Source: an uncultured Bryobacterales bacterium (GTDB lineage: Bacteria > Acidobacteriota > Terriglobia > Bryobacterales > UBA6623). From it: 64,000 nt of DNA. Each line of letters opens with the position of its first letter. Within the stretch, counting starts at the first letter, position 1. A model generated the notes under the pieces. The model was given only the letters and a program-made list of their open reading frames with translations, was not told where the DNA came from and made no database searches. Shown in pieces: positions 44,885-53,257 of this stretch. The stretch is from assembly GCA_958295955.1 (NCBI GenBank), contig OY282420.1:3548435-3612434 (forward strand), written 5' to 3'. Both the position numbers and the translations under genes were made by a program.

Positions 44885-47332
44885 ATGAGCGGTCTTTCCT
44901 TGCGGACCGCTTTGCTTGCAGCGCTGTCGGCTCTTTTGGCGCTGCCGGGCGCAAAGGCGGATATCGATTTCACCCGCGACATTCGGCCGATTCTCTCTGA
45001 GAAGTGCTTTCGTTGCCACGGCCCGGACGAAGCGGCCCGGGCAGGCGGACTGCGACTCGATGAATACGCCGCGGCCGTTGCGGAGCGGGGAGGCAAGAGG
45101 GCGATCGCCCCCGGGGCTCCGGCGGCAAGCGAGTTGCTTGCGCGAATCAAGTCTGACGACCCGTCACGCAGGATGCCGCTCGGCGGCGACCGTTTAGGCG
45201 ACAGGCAGATCGAACTGCTGGAGGAGTGGATCTCCGCGGGCGCGGAATACAAGCGCCACTGGGCCTACAAGAAACCCGAACGTCCGCAACCGCCTCCCGT
45301 CTCCGATATCGGCCGGCCGCGCAACCCGATCGACCGCTTCATTCTGAACAAGCTGGACGCAGCGGGACTCAAGCCTTCTGCCGAAGCCGAGCCCGCCGTC
45401 TTGATGCGGCGACTCTACCTTGATCTGATCGGGATTCCGCCGTTGCCCGAGCAGATTGACGACTTTCTCGCGAGACCTTCCGATGAAGCCTATCTCGCAA
45501 CGGTTGAAGAGCTACTCGAGTCGCCGCAATACGGCGAGCACTGGGCGCGGCATTGGCTCGACCTCGCCCGCTACGCGGACTCCAACGGGTATCAACACGA
45601 CGACCTTCGCGAGATCTGGCCCTACCGAGACTGGGTCATACGGGCGTTCAACGACGATATGCCGTTTGACCGGTTCACGATCGAGCAATTGGCGGGAGAC
45701 CTGCTCCCGGAGCCTTCCCTGGAACAACTCGTCGCGACCGGTTTCAACCGTAACACTCCGATGAACGGGTCCGGCGGGTCAAAGATCGACGAGGTTCGCA
45801 ACGCCATGCTGGTCGACCGTGTCAACACAACCGCGACGGTTTGGCTTGGGGCCACGCTTGGCTGCGCGCAATGCCACACGCACAAGTACGATCCCTTCAC
45901 GATCGAGGAATACTATCGCTTCTACGCCTACTTCGACCAAGGCGTTGACGAAACGGTGTTGCGCGGCGCCGGCAACACGCGCAAGTACTACGTCGGCGCG
46001 CAGATCGAGCTCCCCGTCTCACCGGCGCGGCGGTCCCAATACGCCGCCGTGAAGGCGCAGCACGAATTCCTGAAGATGGCGATCAATCAGGCGGAGTTCG
46101 AAGCAATTGCGGATCTCCCGAAGTGGGCTGAGCGGCAACTGACGAATCGGGACTTGCCTCCGCTCGTCAGGAATGCGCTGGCCAAACCGCAAGAAGAGCG
46201 CACGGAGTCAGACAACAACGCGATTCGGGACGCCTTCCTCCGCACTCGATCCGAGGTTGTCGAGCGACGGAAAGAGCTGGGGCGCCTTTCCGCGCGGATG
46301 AGGACTCTGGCGCCGCCGACGACGCTGATTATGGCCGACAAACCGGCTCCCGTTCGCACGTATCTACTCAAGCGGGGCCGGGTCGGCAACCATGGAAAAG
46401 CAGTGGAGCCCGGAGCGCCTGCGGCGCTGCACGCCCTTGACCCCGGTCTGCCCGCCGACCGCCTGGGATTGGCAAAGTGGATCGTTTCGCCGGAAAACCC
46501 GCTAATGGCGCGGGTGACCGTCAATCGTTTTTGGTCGGAGATCTTCGGCCGCGGGATTGTCGCTTCGGCCGAGGACTTCGGCCGGCAGGGCGAAGCTCCG
46601 ACTCATCCGGCTTTGCTCGATTGGCTTGCCGTGGAATTCGTCGAGAGCGGCTGGTCCGTCAAGAGCGTCATTCGCCTCATCGTGACCTCGTCGACCTATC
46701 GTCAGAGCTCCCGCGGATCAGCCGAACTACAGGAGCGAGACCCGGACAACGCCCTTCTGGCGCGGGGGCCCCGTTTCCGCCTTGCGGCTGAAGCGATCCG
46801 GGACTCGCTGCTGGCAGTGAGCGGCCTGTTGTCTCTCAAGATGGGCGGACCTCCCGTGTATCCGCCTCAGCCGGAGGGCCTATGGAAGGAGATTAGCGGC
46901 GTAGGAGATGCGAATTATCCAACGTCGCAAGAAGCCGACCGGCGCCGGCGCGGAATCTATACGATCCTTCGTCGGGGAGCCCCCTACCCCAGCTTCACGG
47001 TATTCGACGCTCCTCCGCGAGAAGCTTGCGCTGCTATGCGGGCGCGCACCAACTCACCGCTGCAGGCTCTGACCCTGCTCAACGACCCGGCCTATATCGA
47101 AGCCGCCGCCGCCCTTGCGAAGCGCGTCATGGACATGTCGGCGGCGTCAGACCAGGATCGACTCGTCTATGCATTTCGGCGTTGCGTGACCCGGCGACCC
47201 AGCGAGGTCGAGATGCAAGAGCTCGATCGTCTGCTGAACGAATTCCGTGGAGCGTCGGAGAACGAAGCCGAAGCCTGGCTCTCGCTGGCCCGAGTCCTGC
47301 TCAACCTCGACGAGACGATCACCAAGAGCTGA
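44885..47332 (+). CDS. DUF1549/DUF1553 haem-c exported protein
   Basis: 815 residues with a signal peptide (residues 1-22). A planctomycete-type cytochrome C domain has the haem motif CFRCHGPDE near residue 39. DUF1549 follows (with DRFILNKLDAAGLKPSAEA, ARHWLDLARYADSNGYQ and a second CAQCH motif), then DUF1553 at the C-terminus (NRFWSEIFGRGIVASAEDFG). The ATG is preceded by a GGGAG ribosome binding site. Its stop overlaps the start of the DUF1501 gene (TGATG). Such pairs are thought to serve in periplasmic breakdown of complex carbon, but activity is unproven. Confidence 0.9.
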   Translation: MSGLSLRTALLAALSALLALPGAKADIDFTRDIRPILSEKCFRCHGPDEAARAGGLRLDEYAAAVAERGGKRAIAPGAPAASELLARIKSDDPSRRMPLGGDRLGDRQIELLEEWISAGAEYKRHWAYKKPERPQPPPVSDIGRPRNPIDRFILNKLDAAGLKPSAEAEPAVLMRRLYLDLIGIPPLPEQIDDFLARPSDEAYLATVEELLESPQYGEHWARHWLDLARYADSNGYQHDDLREIWPYRDWVIRAFNDDMPFDRFTIEQLAGDLLPEPSLEQLVATGFNRNTPMNGSGGSKIDEVRNAMLVDRVNTTATVWLGATLGCAQCHTHKYDPFTIEEYYRFYAYFDQGVDETVLRGAGNTRKYYVGAQIELPVSPARRSQYAAVKAQHEFLKMAINQAEFEAIADLPKWAERQLTNRDLPPLVRNALAKPQEERTESDNNAIRDAFLRTRSEVVERRKELGRLSARMRTLAPPTTLIMADKPAPVRTYLLKRGRVGNHGKAVEPGAPAALHALDPGLPADRLGLAKWIVSPENPLMARVTVNRFWSEIFGRGIVASAEDFGRQGEAPTHPALLDWLAVEFVESGWSVKSVIRLIVTSSTYRQSSRGSAELQERDPDNALLARGPRFRLAAEAIRDSLLAVSGLLSLKMGGPPVYPPQPEGLWKEISGVGDANYPTSQEADRRRRGIYTILRRGAPYPSFTVFDAPPREACAAMRARTNSPLQALTLLNDPAYIEAAAALAKRVMDMSAASDQDRLVYAFRRCVTRRPSEVEMQELDRLLNEFRGASENEAEAWLSLARVLLNLDETITKS

Positions 47333-48753
47333 TGGACATGGACGATCCCCGCGTCTCACCGATGATCCCGCGTAGAGCATTCTTGCGAGCAGGCGCGGCC
47401 GGCCTGGGCTCGATCGCTCTACGGTCTCTTCTCGCGGCGGACGACGGCGCAACCGAAGCCTTCGGGACGCACTTCGCCCCGAAGGCCAAGCACATCATCT
47501 TCTTGCACATGCTCGGCGGTCCGTCCCAGGTCGATCTGCTCGACCCCAAGCCGGCCCTCGCGAAGTTTGCAGGCAAGCCAATGCCCGACAGCATCTTGAA
47601 GGACAAGCAGTTCGCCTTTGTTCCCAAGGGCGCGGGAGCGCTGGCGTCGCCTTACAAGTTCACGCGGCACGGTGAGTCCGGCGCGTGGTTCTCCGAGCTC
47701 CTGCCTCACTTGGCAAAGCGCGCAGATGATTTGACCGTCGTCCGTTCGATGCAGACCGACGAGTTCAATCATGGCGCCGGCGAGCTCTTCCTCCATACCG
47801 GCTTCGGACGCCTCGGACGGCCGACGTTCGGCGCGTGGGTCTCCTACGGGCTGGGCTCGCTCAGCGACAGCCTGCCGACTTTCGTCGTTCTGAGCACCGG
47901 CGCCAATACCGCCGGCAACAGCGCTTGGGGAAACGGCTTCTTGCCCAGCGTCCACCAGGGCGTGAAGTTCCGCTCCGGAGCCGAACCGGTCCACTTTCTC
48001 GCCAACCCGGGCGGAGTTGACGCTGACCGCCAAAAGAGCGTGATCGACGGAGTATCCGCTCTCAATCAACTGGCTTTCGAGCGCTATGAGGACCCTGAGA
48101 TCGCAACGCGGATCGCGCAGTACGAAATGGCGTTCCGCCTGCAGGCGTCAGGCCCGGAGTTGATGCAAATCGAAAACGAGCCGCAGCACGTGCTTGACTT
48201 GTACGGAGCGAAGCCAAACGCGGCCGGTTACGCCAATCTTTGCCTGCTCGCGCGGAGAATGGTCGAGCGAGGCGTGAGATACGTACAAATCATGATGACC
48301 GGTTGGGACCATCACACCGGCATCTACGGGCCGGGCGGACTTCCCCGCTCTTGCCGCAACATGGATCGTCCGACCGCCGCGCTGATCGCTGACTTGAAAC
48401 AACGCGGCTTGCTCGACGATACCCTTGTCATCTGGACCGGAGAGTTTGGCCGCACGCCGATGGTCCAGGCCCTCTCCCCGCAGGGTTTCACGCAAGAACC
48501 GGGGCGCGATCACCATAAGGACGGTTTCTCTTTGATACTGGCCGGGGGCGGCGTCAGGCCGGGTCTGACATATGGCGCCACCGACGAATTCGGTTTCGAC
48601 CCCGCCGAGAACCCCATGCATGTCCACGATCTCCACGCGACCGCTCTCCATCTGCTTGGAATCGACCACAAGAAGCTGACGTTCAAGCACCAGGGGCGAA
48701 ATTTCCGGCTCACTGACGTCAGCGGACGGGTCGTCAAAGAGATATTGGCGTAA
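47332..48753 (+). CDS. DUF1501 domain exported protein
   Basis: 473 residues with a twin-arginine leader (PRRAFLRAGAAGLGSIAL). DUF1501 features of the alkaline-phosphatase-like fold are visible: KAKHIIFLHMLGGPSQVDLLD, VIWTGEFGRTPMVQ, GRDHHKDGFSLILAGGGV and HVHDLHATALHLLGID. Proteins of this kind are normally the partner of the upstream DUF1553 cytochrome. The ATG shares one base with the preceding stop, so the two are coupled. Export through Tat fits the tatA gene elsewhere in the window. Confidence 0.92.
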   Translation: MDMDDPRVSPMIPRRAFLRAGAAGLGSIALRSLLAADDGATEAFGTHFAPKAKHIIFLHMLGGPSQVDLLDPKPALAKFAGKPMPDSILKDKQFAFVPKGAGALASPYKFTRHGESGAWFSELLPHLAKRADDLTVVRSMQTDEFNHGAGELFLHTGFGRLGRPTFGAWVSYGLGSLSDSLPTFVVLSTGANTAGNSAWGNGFLPSVHQGVKFRSGAEPVHFLANPGGVDADRQKSVIDGVSALNQLAFERYEDPEIATRIAQYEMAFRLQASGPELMQIENEPQHVLDLYGAKPNAAGYANLCLLARRMVERGVRYVQIMMTGWDHHTGIYGPGGLPRSCRNMDRPTAALIADLKQRGLLDDTLVIWTGEFGRTPMVQALSPQGFTQEPGRDHHKDGFSLILAGGGVRPGLTYGATDEFGFDPAENPMHVHDLHATALHLLGIDHKKLTFKHQGRNFRLTDVSGRVVKEILA

Positions 48754-48766
48754 GGATTGCAAAGTC

Positions 48767-49681
48767 ATGAAGAAAGACATCGCGATGACGCGAAGGAGCT
48801 TGCTCGCCGGCTCCGCCTGCGCCTTGACTCTTGGGCGCGCATCCGCCCAGAGCCCTTGGCGCCCCTTGTTCGACGGCAAAACTCTTGCCGGCTGGCGCGC
48901 GATTCATCGGCTGCCGGCGGCTCGACGCCCCGACGGGCCGCCTCCGTCGGAGAGCGGCGCTCAATACCGCAAGGCCCTCCGGGGCAAGGGTGACTGGAAA
49001 GTCATCGAGGGCGCAATCACGGGGGGACAGGATCCGCCGGGGTCCGGTGTCGGGGGCTACCTGATCAGCAACGAGAAGTTCGCCGACTTCGAGCTCAGCT
49101 TCGAGGCGAATCCCGATTGGGGGGTTGACACCGGAGTCATGATCCGCGCGACAAGCAGGGGAAGCCAAGGCTTTCAAGTCCTCGTCGATCATCGCGAGGG
49201 CGGCAACATCGGTTCTTTTTACGGCAACGGCATCGGCGGTTTCAACACCCGCGGGTTCGGGTTCAAGGGCAAGAAGGATGCGACGGGCGCAGTGGTTGGC
49301 ATGACGCCGATCAGCTACCGGGATTTGGACCCGCAACCCGACCCGGGCAAGAGCGAGGCGAGTTGGTCCGCCGGGCCGGACGCATTCTTCGAGACGTGGC
49401 GTTTCGGCGAGTGGAACGAAATCCGCGTCCGTTGCGAAGGGCGCTTGCCGACGATCTCCACTTGGATCAACGGCGAAAAAATGGCCGCGCTCGACGCGGC
49501 CAACATGAAAGCGGAGGGCTACGACGCGGAAGCCGTGGCGGCGCTCCTCGGCCGTGCCGGTCACATCGCCCTCGAAGTCCACAACAGCGGGGTCGGCGAT
49601 CGCCTGGGAGAAGAGCGCTGGCTTCCGGGAAGAGTTTGCCGCTGGCGGCGGATCCGCGTGAGGAAACTCCAGGTCCAATGA
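48767..49681 (+). CDS. DUF1080 domain exported protein
   Basis: 304 residues with a twin-arginine-type leader (MTRRSLLAGSACALTLG). The LFDGKTLAGWRA and DFELSFEANPDWGVDTGVMI motifs mark the DUF1080 (3-keto-disaccharide hydrolase-like, concanavalin-type fold) family, and FGEWNEIRVRCEGRLPTIST and INGEKM follow as expected. Some relatives act on 3-keto-glycosides. It is third in the cassette, 13 bases after the DUF1501 gene, and its stop overlaps the next start (ATGA). Confidence 0.88.
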   Translation: MKKDIAMTRRSLLAGSACALTLGRASAQSPWRPLFDGKTLAGWRAIHRLPAARRPDGPPPSESGAQYRKALRGKGDWKVIEGAITGGQDPPGSGVGGYLISNEKFADFELSFEANPDWGVDTGVMIRATSRGSQGFQVLVDHREGGNIGSFYGNGIGGFNTRGFGFKGKKDATGAVVGMTPISYRDLDPQPDPGKSEASWSAGPDAFFETWRFGEWNEIRVRCEGRLPTISTWINGEKMAALDAANMKAEGYDAEAVAALLGRAGHIALEVHNSGVGDRLGEERWLPGRVCRWRRIRVRKLQVQ

Positions 49682-51174
49682 AAATCTTGCAGCGAATCAG
49701 TCCCGCGGCCTTGTGCTTGATCCTTCTGTTGCTCTGCGGCGCTGCCCGCGGCCGGCAGCTTGACCCATACGGCGGTTTTCTCGACGTCACAGGCAAGCGG
49801 ACGGGTTTCTTCCACACTGAGCGAATCAAAGATCGCTGGTGGCTGGTCACTCCGGACGGGCACGGCTTTTTCGGGGTCGGCGTCAGTCATCCGATCACGA
49901 GCATGTCGCAGGGCGCCATCACATTCGCATACAACGGCAGTCAAGAAGAGTGGATGCGCGACGGCATCCGCAAGATGCGCCAACTGGGTTTCAATAGCGT
50001 ATGGTCTGGACCCTACAGTCTTGAGCGCATTCGCTTCGGCAACATTGACGCCGACCTGGCGGACAAAATCTACCGCGAAGCCAAGCTCCCCTACGCCATC
50101 CATGTTCCCTTGATCAAGCACCCCGTCGAGCTCAAACCCGGCGAAAAGCGTCCCGATGTCTTCAGCGCCGACTATGCGCGGTACGTCCGCGAGGAGGTCG
50201 CCAAACGTGTCGCGCCCAATAAAGACAATCCGTGGGTCCTCGGCTACTACTACGGCTACGGGTCGTTCATGCGGGAAGACCTTTGGATCAACCAGACCCT
50301 TTCCTACGCGCCTGAAAGCCCCGGCCGCGAGCGGCTGTGCAACGTTCTCGAGCAACGCTATCGCGGCGACATCGCCAAGCTGAACGCCGTTTACAGGACG
50401 AGTTTCGCCTCTTTCGAAGACCTGCGCAAGAACGGCTCGCTGACTTATCCGCGTTGGATCTCGGCAGTCAAGGCCGGCGAACCGCTGCCCGCGCAGGCCG
50501 GTTCCAAAGACATCCTCGCCGACGCGGAGACGCTGCTTGGCGAAATCGTCGAACAACTCCATAAGGTTTCGCACGCCGAGATCCGCAAGCGCGACTCCAA
50601 TCACATGGTGCTCGGGTCTTACGTCAAACACACGACGTACACGAAAGGAATCTGGAAACGCATCGCCCCCTACATTGATGTTCTCGGCCCGCAGGATCTG
50701 AGCGACGTGAACCCCATCGGGGCCGGCGTCGCAGCGACGGGGGCGCCGGCTGTGCTGAGCGATCAAGAGTTCGGAAACGTCTATCCCCTCGCTCTTCAGG
50801 GCAAGGCCGGCGCTTCCGGCGCCGTGCCCGACCACGTTGATCGTCGAGTCCTCTACGACCTCCTGGCCGGCCGCATCGCTCGCGACCCGAATTTCATCGG
50901 CGTTTCTTACTGCGCGGTGCTGTTCGATCAGTCCCATTGGCGGCGTCCCTACGACCGCGGCCAACCAGGCTTCTACAACATCGACGGCGAGCCGAACCGG
51001 AGCCTCGTAGAAACTGTCCGCAGCGCGAATCGAAGGATATTCGATGCGGTTCGCGAACCTCTCGACCAGCAGTCGATCGACGAGCTTCACGATTCCTACT
51101 ACAAGACCAAGGCCGCCTATCGGCGCATCATGGAACAGCGACTTGCCTTGCTGCAGAAGCGGACGGACAAATAG
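49678..51174 (+). CDS. Agarase-like TIM-barrel exported protein, first paralogue
   Basis: 498 residues with a signal peptide (residues 1-25). The DRWWLVTPDGHGFFGVGVSH motif is typical of agarase-like and related glycoside hydrolase barrels. At the place where such enzymes usually have GYFxDNE, this protein reads VLGYYYGYGS, so the acid/base glutamate is not evident; SDQEFGN could supply the nucleophile. It is translationally coupled to DUF1080 upstream and followed two bases later by its paralogue. A role on a polysaccharide is inferred from the family and context. Confidence 0.75.
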   Translation: MKILQRISPAALCLILLLLCGAARGRQLDPYGGFLDVTGKRTGFFHTERIKDRWWLVTPDGHGFFGVGVSHPITSMSQGAITFAYNGSQEEWMRDGIRKMRQLGFNSVWSGPYSLERIRFGNIDADLADKIYREAKLPYAIHVPLIKHPVELKPGEKRPDVFSADYARYVREEVAKRVAPNKDNPWVLGYYYGYGSFMREDLWINQTLSYAPESPGRERLCNVLEQRYRGDIAKLNAVYRTSFASFEDLRKNGSLTYPRWISAVKAGEPLPAQAGSKDILADAETLLGEIVEQLHKVSHAEIRKRDSNHMVLGSYVKHTTYTKGIWKRIAPYIDVLGPQDLSDVNPIGAGVAATGAPAVLSDQEFGNVYPLALQGKAGASGAVPDHVDRRVLYDLLAGRIARDPNFIGVSYCAVLFDQSHWRRPYDRGQPGFYNIDGEPNRSLVETVRSANRRIFDAVREPLDQQSIDELHDSYYKTKAAYRRIMEQRLALLQKRTDK

Positions 51175-51176
51175 CC

Positions 51177-52319
51177 ATGCGTCTGACTCGACGTCGATTC
51201 CTCGGGTATTCCGCTATTGCGGCAACCGCCGGCTGCGGCGCCTCCGTAGCCAAAACAACTCAGGCCGAACCCGACGGCTTCTTCACCCTGGGCCGGCGCG
51301 ACGACCACTGGTGGCTGATTACGCCGGCCGGCCGGCCCTTTTTTTCACTCGGGCTCAACCATATCGATCCGGCGAGCCTGCGCTACCCGGAGAACATCCA
51401 CATCTGGCGCGGCAAGTACGGCGGCAGCACCACGCGCTGGATCCAGGAATCGGTAGCCCCCAACCTCAAGAAGTGGGGGTTCAACACCGTCGGCTGGGTC
51501 CAAGAAGTGACCGTACGCAAATGGAGGCACTCTCGCCCGTTTACCAATGACGAATACCGGGCGCTGGACATGCCCTTTTGCCACCTGCTCCCGTTCACCG
51601 AATCCCACCAGTGGGAGCAGCACACCCGTCACTTCGACTTTCAGGGCTCGCAGTGGAAAGAATGGGTCGACTACGTCGCTCGCTCGCACTGCGCCGAGCT
51701 GAGCGAAGACCGCAACCTTATCGGATACTTCTACAGCGACTGCCCGACATGGGTTCACGAGCGCGCCGAGAACGCTTGGCGCGGGCCAATCTTCGACCCG
51801 GAACGCCTCGAGACCGAGTCGGGCCGCAGGGAGCTCGCCGAGTTGGCTCGCGCCTATTACCAGACGACCCACGACGCCATCCGTCGCTACGACCCTCACC
51901 ATTTGATCCTTGGCGACCGGTACGAGGCCAACGCCGCCATCGCGCAGGAAGTCGTTGAAGCCGCGGCGCCTTTCGTTGACGTGTTGTCGTTCCAAGACTT
52001 CCGAGATCCGGTGGCCCATCTCGACGAATGGCATGAGAAAACCGGCAAGCCCGTGCTGCTGGCCGACGCGGCGGGACTCAGGCTGCGCGCTCCCCCCGGA
52101 GGCTTCATCCCCAACGACGGTGAATGGTACGCGGAAGTGCTGGCGAACCTTTTCAACAATCCCGGCTGTATCGGTTTTCATCTGTGCGGAGCCTACCAGC
52201 GCAACAAGGCGCGACGCCGCGGCCTGCTCGACGAATTCGAAAAGCCCGATGGGGAGAACGTCGATCTGATCAGCGCTGCAAACCGGCGGGTCAGTCGCGC
52301 GCTGGATGAACGGTTCTGA
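51177..52319 (+). CDS. Agarase-like TIM-barrel exported protein, second paralogue
   Basis: 380 residues with a twin-arginine leader (RLTRRRFLGYSAIAATAG). The DHWWLITPAGRPFFSLGLNH motif shows it is related to the preceding protein. The usual catalytic positions differ again: LIGYFYSDCPTW replaces the DNE motif and KPVLLADAAG lies where a second glutamate often occurs. It is the last gene of the five-gene cassette, ending just before the downstream copy of the flanking repeat. It may have lost classical glycosidase activity or belong to a family with another mechanism. Confidence 0.75.
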   Translation: MRLTRRRFLGYSAIAATAGCGASVAKTTQAEPDGFFTLGRRDDHWWLITPAGRPFFSLGLNHIDPASLRYPENIHIWRGKYGGSTTRWIQESVAPNLKKWGFNTVGWVQEVTVRKWRHSRPFTNDEYRALDMPFCHLLPFTESHQWEQHTRHFDFQGSQWKEWVDYVARSHCAELSEDRNLIGYFYSDCPTWVHERAENAWRGPIFDPERLETESGRRELAELARAYYQTTHDAIRRYDPHHLILGDRYEANAAIAQEVVEAAAPFVDVLSFQDFRDPVAHLDEWHEKTGKPVLLADAAGLRLRAPPGGFIPNDGEWYAEVLANLFNNPGCIGFHLCGAYQRNKARRRGLLDEFEKPDGENVDLISAANRRVSRALDERF

Positions 52320-52343
52320 TCGAGCCGGCGCCGCGCTTGCAAT

Positions 52344-52439
52344 GTGCTTGCCTCGCGGAACCGGGAGACAATATCGGGGAAACGGCGATCCGCCGGCGTC
52401 ATGCCGACTGTAAGACTTGAACGCGAGGGATTGTTTGGA
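52344..52439 (+). repeat. Long imperfect direct repeat, downstream copy
   Basis: This copy spans the leader and first 13 codons of the intact spermidine-synthase-like gene. The partner copy is 7.9 kb upstream, on the other side of the five-gene cassette. Confidence 0.85.
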
Positions 52440-53237
52440 CCGGTCGGCGTGGTCGATACGGCGTGGGCGCGGCGGTTCAGCATCAACGGAGTGCTGCAAG
52501 GGGCTTCGTTGCTGGCGCCGGCGGCCGGCGATATCGCCGCGGGCTTGCCCGCCGGGCCGGGGCCGGTGATCGAAACGCGTTATCAACTGGCTTGGCTGTT
52601 GGCCGGGCAGCGGCATCCGGCGGGCCGCGGGTTGATGATCGGGCTCGGCGGCGGCGGTGGGGCGGTCGGCTTGCTGCATCAGTTTCCGCAATTGCGCCTG
52701 GATGCGGTCGAGATCGATCCGCGCGTCGTTGAGATGGCGCGCGAGTTCCATCCGCTGGTGGGCTATTACGAGCAGGCGGGGCGGCTGGCCGTGAGCACGG
52801 CCGACGGAGAGGATTTTCTCGCGGGAGCCGTTCCGCGTTACGATTTCGCGATTGCAGATATCGTTGTCGATGGAGAAGACGCGGATATCCTCAAGTCGTT
52901 GGCGCTGATCGAGCCGCTGACCGGCGCGGCGGGCGAAGTCTGGCTGCACGCTTTCGGGTCGATATGGCAGGCGCGCCTGCACGAAGTCCTGCAGAAGTTC
53001 GACGCGGCCGGCCGGCCGGTTGCGTGGTTGTTTTCGCCGGTGCGGATCGACATTCCGCTGCCGGCGCAGCGCAACTGGGTTGTCACCGACGCGGCGATGG
53101 AGCCTCCCGACCCGCGCGGCTTCGCGCCGTTCGCCGGGTTGCGCGGCCCGCAGGTGCGGGCGGTTCGCGAAGGATATGCAACGCTGGCCGCGCATGCGCT
53201 CAGCCGCGCCGAGGCCGCGCGGCGCCGGCCGGCTTGA
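52401..53237 (+). CDS. Spermidine synthase-like SAM-fold protein
   Basis: 278 residues. LMIGLGGGGGAVGLLHQFPQ and LDAVEIDPRVVEMAREFHPL form the SAM/decarboxy-SAM binding site of the spermidine synthase-like fold, and RYDFAIADIVVDGED corresponds to the catalytic strand, although the usual DSTDP motif is absent. It is therefore better named spermidine synthase-like methyltransferase than a true SpeE. The ATG is shared with the upstream dead copy. It converges with the sensor kinase gene 20 bases away. Confidence 0.75.
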   Translation: MPTVRLEREGLFGPVGVVDTAWARRFSINGVLQGASLLAPAAGDIAAGLPAGPGPVIETRYQLAWLLAGQRHPAGRGLMIGLGGGGGAVGLLHQFPQLRLDAVEIDPRVVEMAREFHPLVGYYEQAGRLAVSTADGEDFLAGAVPRYDFAIADIVVDGEDADILKSLALIEPLTGAAGEVWLHAFGSIWQARLHEVLQKFDAAGRPVAWLFSPVRIDIPLPAQRNWVVTDAAMEPPDPRGFAPFAGLRGPQVRAVREGYATLAAHALSRAEAARRRPA

Positions 53238-53257
53238 AAAGGCGCGGCACGCGCGTT

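Noticed and set aside
52401..53237. A true spermidine synthase (speE).
   Set aside because: The SAM-fold motifs are present but the catalytic DSTDP-type motif and a neighbouring speD gene are missing.
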